A DNA stretch of 14,105 nt from assembly GCA_946615875.1 (NCBI GenBank), contig CAMOIK010000036.1, positions 1-14,105 on the forward strand, read 5' to 3'. Both the position numbers and the translations under genes were made by a program. Within the stretch, counting starts at the first letter, position 1. Each line of letters opens with the position of its first letter. This stretch comes from an uncultured Verrucomicrobiota bacterium (GTDB lineage Bacteria > Verrucomicrobiota > Kiritimatiellia > RFP12 > UBA1067). The notes below the pieces were generated by a model that searched no databases, had not been told where the DNA came from, and was given only the letters and a program-made list of their open reading frames with translations. Positions 7,497-14,105 of this stretch are shown here, piece by piece.

Positions 7497-7516
7497 CGAG
7501 AGGCTAGGGACGGCAT

Positions 7517-8722
7517 ATGGGAAAGCTCCTGCGATTCAACTGGCTGATGTTCGGCGCGATGGCTGTGCTTATCGCGCTGGGTACGGTCTCGATATGGAGC
7601 GCGGGCGGAGCAAGGGAGGCCGTCTTCCACGGGCTATGGAAGAGCCATCTGGCGAGCGCCGTGGCGGGGCTGGCGATCTATTTCGCACTGGCGTTCACCG
7701 ACTACCGCTACACCGTGCGGATCGCGTCGCCATTCGCCTACGGCGCCGCGCTGGTCATGCTCGTGGCCGTGCTCTTCTTCGGCGACACGTTCTATGGCGG
7801 GCGACGGTGGCTCTGGTTCTTCCAGCCAAGCGAAGTGGCCAAACTCTGCACGATAATGTTCCTGGCGAGCCTGGTCACGTGGAACGACGGCGACGGTGTG
7901 CGCGCCGTCAAGCTGGAGGAGTCCGACGACGCAGACGCCGCCGAGCCAGGCGGCTCCGGCAAGAAGGGGTTTGCATTGTTCGCGCTGGCCGCCGCCGTCG
8001 CCGGCGTCCCGGCGCTGCTGATCCTGGCCGAGCCGGATCTCGGCACCACGCTCGCGCTCGCGCCGGCCGTCGTGGTCATGCTTGTCGCGGCCGGGGTGTG
8101 GCGCAAAGGGCTGTTCACGGCGTTGGGTGTGGCCGCCGTGGCCGTCTCGCTCGTCCTCGGCGCGGTGTGGGAAGCGGAGCGGCCCGGCCAGGACGATGAG
8201 AAGAGGGCGGCGATACTTCGACACGTGCCGCTCAAACCCCACCAGGTGAAGCGCGTCAAGACCTTCCTCTTCCCGGAGTCCGATCCGATGGGCGCCGGCT
8301 ACAATCTGCGCCAGTCGCTCATCGCCATAGGGTCTGGCGGCGTCACCGGCAAGGGGCTTGGGAAGGGAGAGGCGAACCGCCTCAAGTATCTGCCGCCTTC
8401 GGTATCCATGAACGACTTCATCTTCTGCGTCTATGCCGAGGAGACGGGCTACATAGGTTCGCTCGCGCTGCTCGCGCTCTTCTCCGCGCTCTGCCTGTGC
8501 GGCGCGTGGACGGCATGGAGAAGCCGCGACGCCTGCGGCCGCGTCCTCGCGCTAGGCATAACCACGCTGATCTTCGCGCACGCCTACATAAACATCGCCA
8601 TGGGCGTGGGGCTGCTGCCCATCACCGGACTGCCGCTGCCCTTCATGTCGTCCGGCAGGACCTTCCTGCTCGTCGCCATGGCCGGTCTCGGTCTCGTCCA
8701 AAGCGTCTCCATACACAATTGA
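7517..8722 (+). CDS. rodA: SEDS-family peptidoglycan glycosyltransferase RodA
   Basis: This 401-residue polytopic membrane enzyme polymerises lipid II and acts with PBP2. SEDS landmarks are present: PSEVAKL, EPDLGTTLAL, and the large periplasmic loop region GYNLRQSLIAIGSGGVTGKGLGKG. The conserved MNDFIFCVYAEETG follows, whose Asp300 matches the essential catalytic Asp of RodA. Near the end, TGLPLPFMSSGRTFL replaces the usual PLPxxSYGGS with SSGRT (378-382). A loop after the third or fourth helix (about 125-152) carries an acidic, flexible insert (EESDDADAAEPGGSGKKG). ATG 7517 has AGGGA 6 nt upstream. It is the last gene of the mre operon. FtsW is the alternative SEDS protein, but context favours RodA. 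Confidence 0.95.
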   Translation: MGKLLRFNWLMFGAMAVLIALGTVSIWSAGGAREAVFHGLWKSHLASAVAGLAIYFALAFTDYRYTVRIASPFAYGAALVMLVAVLFFGDTFYGGRRWLWFFQPSEVAKLCTIMFLASLVTWNDGDGVRAVKLEESDDADAAEPGGSGKKGFALFALAAAVAGVPALLILAEPDLGTTLALAPAVVVMLVAAGVWRKGLFTALGVAAVAVSLVLGAVWEAERPGQDDEKRAAILRHVPLKPHQVKRVKTFLFPESDPMGAGYNLRQSLIAIGSGGVTGKGLGKGEANRLKYLPPSVSMNDFIFCVYAEETGYIGSLALLALFSALCLCGAWTAWRSRDACGRVLALGITTLIFAHAYINIAMGVGLLPITGLPLPFMSSGRTFLLVAMAGLGLVQSVSIHN

Positions 8723-8752
8723 CACCGCATCCGAACCACTGAAACGCCTCAG

Positions 8753-8841
8753 CCTTCACACCCTCTCAACCCTTTCAAACCTCTCAGACATCCCAAACTT
8801 TTCAAACATCTCAAACCTCTCAAACATCTCAAACACCCAAA
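8753..8841 (+). promoter_or_regulatory. C-rich, G-poor leader/intergenic tract, possible rut site
   Basis: From 8753 to 8841 the top strand has a single G (8787) and is rich in C, with YC dinucleotides about every 9 nt. This is the composition ('C>G bubble') expected of Rho-utilisation sites. It lies right after rodA, where no hairpin with a T-run exists, so Rho-dependent release before the RNase gene is plausible. It would also form an unstructured 5' leader for that gene. Function is inferred from composition only. Confidence 0.45.
8762..8833 (+). repeat. Eight tandem copies of a 9-bp unit, CMTCTCAAA
   Basis: Eight adjoining 9-mers start at 8762, 8771, 8780, 8789, 8798, 8807, 8816 and 8825. 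Units 6-8 are exact alternations of CATCTCAAA and CCTCTCAAA. The earlier units have one or two changes, such as CCTTTCAAA and CATCCCAAA. A degraded ninth unit (CACCCAAAG) runs into the Shine-Dalgarno AAAGGA (8839-8844) of the RNase gene. Confidence 0.9.
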
Positions 8842-8850
8842 GGAACTGAA

Positions 8851-10437
8851 ATGAACCTATTCGGCTGGCTTAAGCGCTCGCAACTGAAGCGCGAGATAAT
8901 AGTGAACGTAGAGAACCTCGAGACCCGCGTCGCTGTCATGGAAGACGGCCGCCTGGAGGAATTCATGGTGGAGCATCCCGAAGACGAGCGTCTCGTCGGG
9001 AGCATTTTCAAGGGACGGGTGCAGAACCTTGAAAACGACCTGCAGGCCGCATTCGTGGATATCGGTCTCAAGAAGAACGCCTTCCTGCACTACTGGGATC
9101 TGACGCCCGACGCCGACGCCCTGATGATGGAGGAGGACGAGGAAGAGAACGACAAGCCCCGCAAGGGTCGCAAGGGCAACCGCCTTTCCGACGCCGAGAT
9201 CGCTAGCCGCTTCCCGCCCGGCTCGGAGATTATCGTGCAGGTGACGAAGGGGCCGATCTCGACGAAGGGCCCCCGCGTCACCGCCAACCTCTCCATCCCC
9301 GGACGCTATCTGGTGATGATGCCCGGCACGAAGGTGCGCGGCGTATCCAAGAAGATCGGCGACGCGAAAGAGCGCAACCGCCTGAAGCAGATCATAGACA
9401 AGCTGCCGCTTCCCGACAACGTGGGGCTGGTGGTGCGAACAGTCGGCGCCGGCGCCAGCGCCAGGGCGTTCGCCCGCGACCTGCGCAACCTGCTCTCGAT
9501 ATGGAACGAGATGCAGCAGAACATCAAGAGCCAGCGCACGCCGTGCTGCATATTCCACGAGCCGGACCTCTGCGAGAGGGTGGTGCGCGACTGGCTCACG
9601 GAGGAGGTCGATTCCATAGTGATCGACGACGAAGCCAGTTTCGCCAGGATGCGCGAGATTACCGGCTTCATATCCTCTCGCTCCCGCTCGCGCATACGCC
9701 GCTACGACGGCGACGTCGGCATCTTCGAGCACTACGGGCTGGAGCGGCAGCTGTCCGAGGCGTTCGCCCGGCAGGTGGCGCTGAAGTCCGGCGGCTATCT
9801 GGTGATCGACGAGACTGAGGCGCTGATATCCGTGGACGTGAACACCGGCCACTACAAGGGCAACGGCTCGCAGGAGGAGGCGATACTTGAAGTGAACCTC
9901 CAGGCGGTGGAGGAGGTGGCCAGGCAGCTGCGCCTGCGCAACATAGGCGGACTCGTCGTGCTCGACTTGATCGACATGAAGTCGCGCAAGCACCAGAACC
10001 AGGTGTACAAGGCGCTGAAGAACGCGCTGCGCCGCGACCGCGCGCGCACCAACGTGCTGCCTATCTCGGAGCTCGGCCTGCTGGAGATGTCGCGCCAGCG
10101 ACAGGACCGCTCGATTCTCTCCATGCTCACGTCGCGCTGCCCCTACTGCCACGGGCACGGCGTCGTGAAGAGCCCGCTGGCCATCTCGATCGAACTGCAG
10201 CGTCGTCTGACCAGCATACTGAAGAAGGCGCAGCTGGAAGGGCGCGTGGTCACGCCGAAAGTGATCATCGCCCCGCAGGTGATGGCGCGTCTGCGCACGG
10301 AGGACGCGGAGATACTGGCGAAGCTCCAGAAGGACTTCTCCACGCGCCTCACGTTCGTCTCCGAACTCCACCGCCATCCAGAGTCGTTCTCGATACTGGA
10401 CGCCGCCACCTCGCAAGTCCTGTACTCCCAGTCATGA
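8851..10437 (+). CDS. rng: Ribonuclease E/G family endoribonuclease (RNase G-like)
   Basis: This 528-residue single-strand-specific endoribonuclease acts in rRNA and mRNA processing. The order is a 12-residue lead (NLFGWLKRSQ), then EIIVNVENLETRVAVMEDGRLEEF. An S1 RNA-binding domain follows (about 45-135), interrupted by an acidic/basic insert (EEDEEENDKPRKGRKG, about 94-112). Next come the 5'-sensor/RNase-H-like part and the DNase-I-like catalytic core. Asp329 (in VDVNTGHY) and Asp372 (in VLDLIDM) align in spacing with E. coli RNase E D303 and D346. The Zn-link CPYC (Cys430 and Cys433) is intact. There is no long C-terminal degradosome scaffold, so RNase G is the better label. ATG 8851 has AAAGGA 6 nt upstream. 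The stop overlaps lptD. Confidence 0.94.
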   Translation: MNLFGWLKRSQLKREIIVNVENLETRVAVMEDGRLEEFMVEHPEDERLVGSIFKGRVQNLENDLQAAFVDIGLKKNAFLHYWDLTPDADALMMEEDEEENDKPRKGRKGNRLSDAEIASRFPPGSEIIVQVTKGPISTKGPRVTANLSIPGRYLVMMPGTKVRGVSKKIGDAKERNRLKQIIDKLPLPDNVGLVVRTVGAGASARAFARDLRNLLSIWNEMQQNIKSQRTPCCIFHEPDLCERVVRDWLTEEVDSIVIDDEASFARMREITGFISSRSRSRIRRYDGDVGIFEHYGLERQLSEAFARQVALKSGGYLVIDETEALISVDVNTGHYKGNGSQEEAILEVNLQAVEEVARQLRLRNIGGLVVLDLIDMKSRKHQNQVYKALKNALRRDRARTNVLPISELGLLEMSRQRQDRSILSMLTSRCPYCHGHGVVKSPLAISIELQRRLTSILKKAQLEGRVVTPKVIIAPQVMARLRTEDAEILAKLQKDFSTRLTFVSELHRHPESFSILDAATSQVLYSQS

Positions 10438-12701
10438 AAACGAACACCATCCATAGAGCTTCGCGCCGCGCGCCCGGCGATCGTCGCCGCGCGCCCGGCT
10501 TCGCGCATTTCGCGCTCCCGGCCTGCCTGGCGCTCTGCGCCATCGCCGGCGACGCGCTCGGCTTAGGCGCCAGTCCGCTGAAGATAAGCGCCGACAAGAT
10601 GGCCGCCGACAACATAACCGGCACGGTGGTGGCGTCCGGCCACGTGCGCGCCGTCTCGCACCCCGTCTGCCTGATGTCCGAGCTGGTGACGAAGAAAGGC
10701 GACACGTTCTCGTTCGCGCAGCCGACGGCGCTGACCACTTGCACGAACAGCGAAGACCACCTGCACTGGTCCGTGACCGGCGAGATGACGTATCGCGACC
10801 AGAAGAGCGTGGTGGTGAAGGACCTGGTGCTTCGCGCTTGGGGCGTGCCCGTCATGTGGTTCCCCTACTGGTATTATCCGCTCGACACCGACTATGGCTG
10901 GCGCGTGATGCCCGGCTGGTCGTCGCGCTGGGGCGCCTACCTGCTCACCAAATACGTCTATGGCATCGCCGGCGGCTTCGGCGAGGGCGAATACGGGCTC
11001 GACGGTTCGACGCGCTTCGACATCCGCACGGAGAACGGCATCGCCGTCGGCCAGGGGCTGCGGTGGCAGCTGGGCGATTTCGGGCGCGGCCGGTTCAAGG
11101 CCTACCACGCCTGGGACAGGGACGCCGACCGCTACGACCACCACTGGCGCGACAGGCGCAAATGGCACTATGCGAACTGGGGAAGCGACGTGCCCGACGA
11201 GCGCTACGCCCTGATGCTCGAGCACCTGTGGGAGGCGACGGAGCGTGATACGGTGCGCATCAAGGGCGCATACTACTCCGACTCGCACTTCCGCAGCGAC
11301 TTCCTGCGCGACGGCATCTTCGGCTCGCGCAACCGTTTCCTCGGGCACGAGGGCAACGAGCTGGCGTGGGAGCACGTCGAGAACCCGTTTGGCGCGGGCG
11401 TCTCGGTCTCGGGCCCGGTCAATGATTTCTACGGCGGCGTGGCCCGTCTGCCGGAAGCGTATCTCGATATCCAGCCGCGGCCGCTCTTCGGACTGCCCGT
11501 GAACTACGAGTCGGAGTCGCGCGCCGGCTTCCTCAACCGCAACTACGCAAAGCACGGCGACCGCCACACGGATGCGCCGTTCCGCTATTCCCCCGGCCGG
11601 TGGGCGGACTACCAGACTTTCAGGATGGACACCTACCATCGCCTCACGCTCCCGTTCCGCGTGGCTGACGTGGTGAGCGTGGTGCCGCGCGCGGGCGTGC
11701 GCGCCACCTACTGGGACGACGCGGGCCGCGAGAATCTGGACGGCCGCGGCCGCGCGGGCTCCACTCACGACGACGTGACGCGCACGATCGTAGAAGGCGG
11801 CGCGACGTTCGCCGCGCGCGGCGTCGCGGACTTCGACGGCGACTGGCGGCACGTCGTGGAGCCATACGCAGACTTCCTCGCGCAGGAGGCGCGGTTCCAC
11901 GGCCTCTCGCACGGCGCGCGCCCCTACGTCTTCGACTCCATAGACGCCTCCCGCGACTGGCTGGACCAGTTCGCCGGCCGCAGCCGCAACCTGCCGTATT
12001 CGTGGCAGGGCGTCACGCCGGGCCTGCGCAACGTATTGCGCAAGGCGGACGCCAACGGGCGCATGAGGACGCTTTTCGACCTCGACGCCTACGCCGCAAT
12101 ACAGTTCAACCACACGAAGTGGACCCGCGGCAACCGCCACCACCGGCTCGCCCGCGACCCGGAAGACCCGAACTACGGCGAAGACCGCGGTCTCGCGGTG
12201 CCGGGCTTGCGCGCGCGCTGGCTGCCGGACGACGACTGCGCTCTGATGGCCCGCGCGGAGTATGACACGGAGAACGACACCGTGGCCTACGCCGACATCG
12301 CCTGGCGGCAGATCCTCTCCAAGGCCTTCAAATACGAACTCGGCCTCGTGCGCCGCGACCAGCGCTGGTGGGATTTCGCCTCGTCGCCCTACGACGGCGA
12401 AGTCCAGAAGAACGAGGACTTCAACATGGCGCGCTTCACGTGCATCGATGCATCGTTCGAGCACGAACTGTGCGACGCCCTGGCCTGGGGCCCGTTCGTC
12501 CGCTGGGACTGCCGCGAGGCGGAGCTGGACGAAATCGGCACGTGGGTCGATTTGCGCACCGACTGCCTCGGCTTCCGCTTCTCGGTTTCCTACGAGAACG
12601 ACTACGAGCGGCTGGACTACTCGAAGTCCGACGACGACTGGCGCTTCGGCTTCTTCGTCTATCTGCGCGCGCTAGGTCCCGCCAGCGGCACCCCGTGGTG
12701 A
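10434..12701 (+). CDS. lptD: LPS-assembly outer-membrane protein LptD-like
   Basis: This 755-residue protein has a long Arg-rich n-region, a hydrophobic stretch (ALPACLALCAIAG) and probable signal cleavage near residue 43. Residues about 47-135 form an OstA-type jelly-roll (SPLKISADKMAADNITG...GHVRA), shorter than in E. coli LptD. The family hallmark GVPVMWFPYWYYPLD (137-151) leads into the C-terminal barrel, rich in alternating aromatics and ending WRFGFFVYLRAL plus a short tail. LptD with the lipoprotein LptE inserts LPS into the outer leaflet. The mature protein has seven Cys but lacks the adjacent C-terminal CC pair of the E. coli disulfide switch. Its ATG overlaps the RNase stop (ATGA), so it is probably translated by coupling. 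A different OstA-family barrel is the main alternative. Confidence 0.85.
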   Translation: MKTNTIHRASRRAPGDRRRAPGFAHFALPACLALCAIAGDALGLGASPLKISADKMAADNITGTVVASGHVRAVSHPVCLMSELVTKKGDTFSFAQPTALTTCTNSEDHLHWSVTGEMTYRDQKSVVVKDLVLRAWGVPVMWFPYWYYPLDTDYGWRVMPGWSSRWGAYLLTKYVYGIAGGFGEGEYGLDGSTRFDIRTENGIAVGQGLRWQLGDFGRGRFKAYHAWDRDADRYDHHWRDRRKWHYANWGSDVPDERYALMLEHLWEATERDTVRIKGAYYSDSHFRSDFLRDGIFGSRNRFLGHEGNELAWEHVENPFGAGVSVSGPVNDFYGGVARLPEAYLDIQPRPLFGLPVNYESESRAGFLNRNYAKHGDRHTDAPFRYSPGRWADYQTFRMDTYHRLTLPFRVADVVSVVPRAGVRATYWDDAGRENLDGRGRAGSTHDDVTRTIVEGGATFAARGVADFDGDWRHVVEPYADFLAQEARFHGLSHGARPYVFDSIDASRDWLDQFAGRSRNLPYSWQGVTPGLRNVLRKADANGRMRTLFDLDAYAAIQFNHTKWTRGNRHHRLARDPEDPNYGEDRGLAVPGLRARWLPDDDCALMARAEYDTENDTVAYADIAWRQILSKAFKYELGLVRRDQRWWDFASSPYDGEVQKNEDFNMARFTCIDASFEHELCDALAWGPFVRWDCREAELDEIGTWVDLRTDCLGFRFSVSYENDYERLDYSKSDDDWRFGFFVYLRALGPASGTPW
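10464..10499 (+). repeat. 15-bp direct repeat in the lptD signal-peptide region
   Basis: CGCCGCGCGCCCGGC occurs at 10464-10478 and again at 10485-10499, a 21-bp period. In the reading frame this duplicates a seven-residue piece (RRAPGDR then RRAPGFA), lengthening the positively charged n-region of the LptD signal peptide. Confidence 0.85.
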
Positions 12702-12703
12702 CG

Positions 12704-12724
12704 CGCGCCGGGTGGAGCGGCGCG
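12704..12724. terminator. GC hairpin between converging lptD and gatC
   Basis: CGCGCCG (12704-12710) and CGGCGCG (12718-12724) are perfect 7-bp arms around a 7-nt loop. They fill most of the 30-base gap between two converging genes. There is no T-run on either side, so it may be a weak or bidirectional terminator helped by Rho, or merely a GC-rich coincidence. Confidence 0.35.
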
Positions 12725-12731
12725 GCGGCGC

Positions 12732-14099
12732 TCAGCCTTGGCGCCTGATGCGGACGAAGTTGGCGGCGGCCATGCCCAGCGCCAGCAGTCCGGCGGCGGC
12801 CGCGCCAGCCCACTTCAGCGAAACGGCGAGGTGATAGACGAGCCAGCACCACAGCGCGGACGCGAAGTCCAGCGCGGCGCCGCCCTCGAACCCTGCGGGG
12901 ACGGCGATGCCTTCGACATGGGCATCCGCTATCGCCTTTGAGAAGACCGGCGTGAGGTTGGTGACGAAGAAGAGGCCCGCGACGAGCGCGACCAGCCCCA
13001 CGATGAACGTCTTGGGCACGCTCCCCTTGGTGATCGGCAACACGCACGGGAACAGGTAGAACATCCCGGCGAGAGAGGCGAGCGGCAGGAACTTGTTGCC
13101 GGGCAGCGCCACCGAGAGGAACAGCACCACCGGGATCAGCAATATCGAGACCACGAGAGTGGTGGGGTGCCCGATAACGAGCGCCGGAGACATCCCTATC
13201 GACAGCCCCTTGAGACCGGCGAAGCGCCGCTCCACGAGACTGCGCGTCGCCTCGGAGATCGGCTTCAGTCCCTCGATGAACAGCGCGGTGATGCGGGGAA
13301 TCAACTCCATGACCGCGCCCACGGTGACGCCGAGCGACAGGATCTTCGGCAGGGAGTCTATGATTTCGCGCGCCGATGAGCAGCGCAGGCAGCCTATGGC
13401 GCAGCCGATGACCAGCCCCAGGAAGAGCGGCTCGCCCAGCAGCCCGAACTTCCGCTTCATTCCCTCGGCGTCGATCTCCAGTCGCTTCATGCCGGGTATG
13501 CGGTCCAGCAGCCAGTTCACGGCGACCGCGAAAGGCGTGAACGACTGGCAGAAGGGCTGCGGGATGGATATGCCGTCCATGTCGCGGTAGTACTTCTGGA
13601 AGCCGCCGGCGGTGAAGTCGGCCATGCACAGCGTGATCACGTAGAGGACGATGGCGGCGTAGAAAGCCCACGCGAGCGAACCGGTGGCGTAGAAGACGAG
13701 CGCCCCGATGAACGCGAAGTGCCAGTAGTTCCAGAGGTCGATATTGACCGTTCGCGTGGTGCCGGTCGCCAGCATCAGCACGTTCACGCCCAGGCAGACC
13801 GGGATGATGAACGCCCCCACCGCCGTGGAATACGCCACCGCCGCCGCCGCCGGCCAGCCGAGGTCGAAGTAGGGCAGGTTGAGATGGTACAGCTCAGTCA
13901 TCCCTTTCAGCGCCGGTCCGAGGTTGGCGGTCAGGAGGGCGGTGACGACGCCAAGCCCCACGAAGCCCACGCCTACGAGAAGGCCGCTCTTCAGCGCCTT
14001 GCCGAATTTTATCCCGATAGCCACCCCCAGCGCCGTGAAGATGACAGGCATCATCACCGCCGCGCCAAGGCCGATTACATACGCGAATATTTCTTTCAT
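12732..14099 (-). CDS. gatC: Galactitol-type PTS EIIC membrane component
   Basis: This 455-residue polytopic permease is close in length to E. coli GatC (about 451). Conserved landmarks match the galactitol EIIC family: GLLVGVGFVGLG (39-50), the segment NIDLWNYWHFAFIGAL (GatC has NVDIWNIWHMTFTGAL), DGISIP (175-180), and KFGLLGEPLFLGLVIG around GEP 212-214. A later GNKFLP segment also matches. EIIC forms the translocation path and works with separate EIIA and EIIB phosphotransfer proteins, which are not in this window. The start at 14099 aligns with the family N-terminus, but only 6 bases upstream are visible, so its ribosome site is not seen. The sugar may be another polyol. It converges on lptD and probably belongs to a separate operon to the right. 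Confidence 0.88.
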   Translation of the reverse strand: MKEIFAYVIGLGAAVMMPVIFTALGVAIGIKFGKALKSGLLVGVGFVGLGVVTALLTANLGPALKGMTELYHLNLPYFDLGWPAAAAVAYSTAVGAFIIPVCLGVNVLMLATGTTRTVNIDLWNYWHFAFIGALVFYATGSLAWAFYAAIVLYVITLCMADFTAGGFQKYYRDMDGISIPQPFCQSFTPFAVAVNWLLDRIPGMKRLEIDAEGMKRKFGLLGEPLFLGLVIGCAIGCLRCSSAREIIDSLPKILSLGVTVGAVMELIPRITALFIEGLKPISEATRSLVERRFAGLKGLSIGMSPALVIGHPTTLVVSILLIPVVLFLSVALPGNKFLPLASLAGMFYLFPCVLPITKGSVPKTFIVGLVALVAGLFFVTNLTPVFSKAIADAHVEGIAVPAGFEGGAALDFASALWCWLVYHLAVSLKWAGAAAAGLLALGMAAANFVRIRRQG

Positions 14100-14105
14100 G
14101 GCGCG

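Noticed and set aside
8719..8724. Perfect TTGACA overlapping the rodA stop codon, as a -35 for the RNase gene
   Set aside because: Positions 16-18 bp downstream read GAAACG/AAACGC/AACGCC, with no -10-like hexamer.
8762..8833. 9-bp repeat as a coding repeat or a CRISPR-like array
   Set aside because: There is no start codon or ribosome site leading into it, and rodA stops before it. Units are far too short and contiguous for a repeat-spacer array.
10563..12464. 633-residue reverse-strand open frame across lptD
   Set aside because: Low-complexity Val/Arg/Ala-rich translation typical of an antisense shadow in GC-rich DNA. lptD has the signal peptide and family motifs.
12436..13671. Second reverse-strand open frame overlapping gatC and the lptD end
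   Set aside because: It is out of frame with the clear EIIC protein, is Arg/Gly/Pro-rich and runs through the convergent intergenic gap.

Overview
The window comes from a high-GC, Gram-negative, rod-type bacterium. An outer membrane is implied by an LptD-like LPS-assembly barrel and a secretin. A peptidoglycan elongation machine is implied by mreB, mreC, mreD, PBP2 and rodA. The large pseudopilin with a FTLIELL start next to a stand-alone secretin suggests the PVC superphylum, perhaps Kiritimatiellota or Lentisphaerota. That placement is an inference from style, not a sequence match.

Layout. Bases 1-141 hold a possible 3' end of an upstream gene and an extended -10 promoter. Bases 142-3313 carry a two-gene unit: a secretin-family outer-membrane channel protein, then a type II pseudopilin-like protein. 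A textbook sigma70-type promoter (TTGACA, 17 bp, TAAAAT) at 3333-3361 starts the elongasome operon mreB-mreC-mreD-mrdA-rodA (3399-8722). Its genes overlap or lie close together, apart from a 48-base gap before mreC that can fold over the mreC ribosome binding site. A 128-base gap with a C-rich, almost G-free 9-bp tandem repeat separates rodA from an RNase E/G gene (8851-10437), which overlaps lptD (10434-12701) by ATGA. On the opposite strand, ending 30 bases after lptD, is a galactitol-type PTS EIIC gene (12732-14099).

How the genes work together. MreB filaments with MreC and MreD position the RodA glycosyltransferase and its partner transpeptidase PBP2 for side-wall synthesis. The secretin and LptD both build or use the outer membrane. 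RNase G next to mreBCD recalls the E. coli mreBCD-yhdE-rng (cafA) neighbourhood, and lptD has joined the RNase gene as a translationally coupled pair. The PTS gene looks unrelated and probably belongs to a sugar-uptake operon continuing beyond the right edge.

The coding content is mostly well-known machinery. The less usual points are the 9-bp repeat/rut-like leader before the RNase gene, the hairpin over the mreC start, a -10 motif shared by both promoters, and a secretin that seems to carry its own clamp-like N-terminal module. No CRISPR array, insertion sequence, tRNA or rRNA was seen, and no gap exceeds 300 bases.
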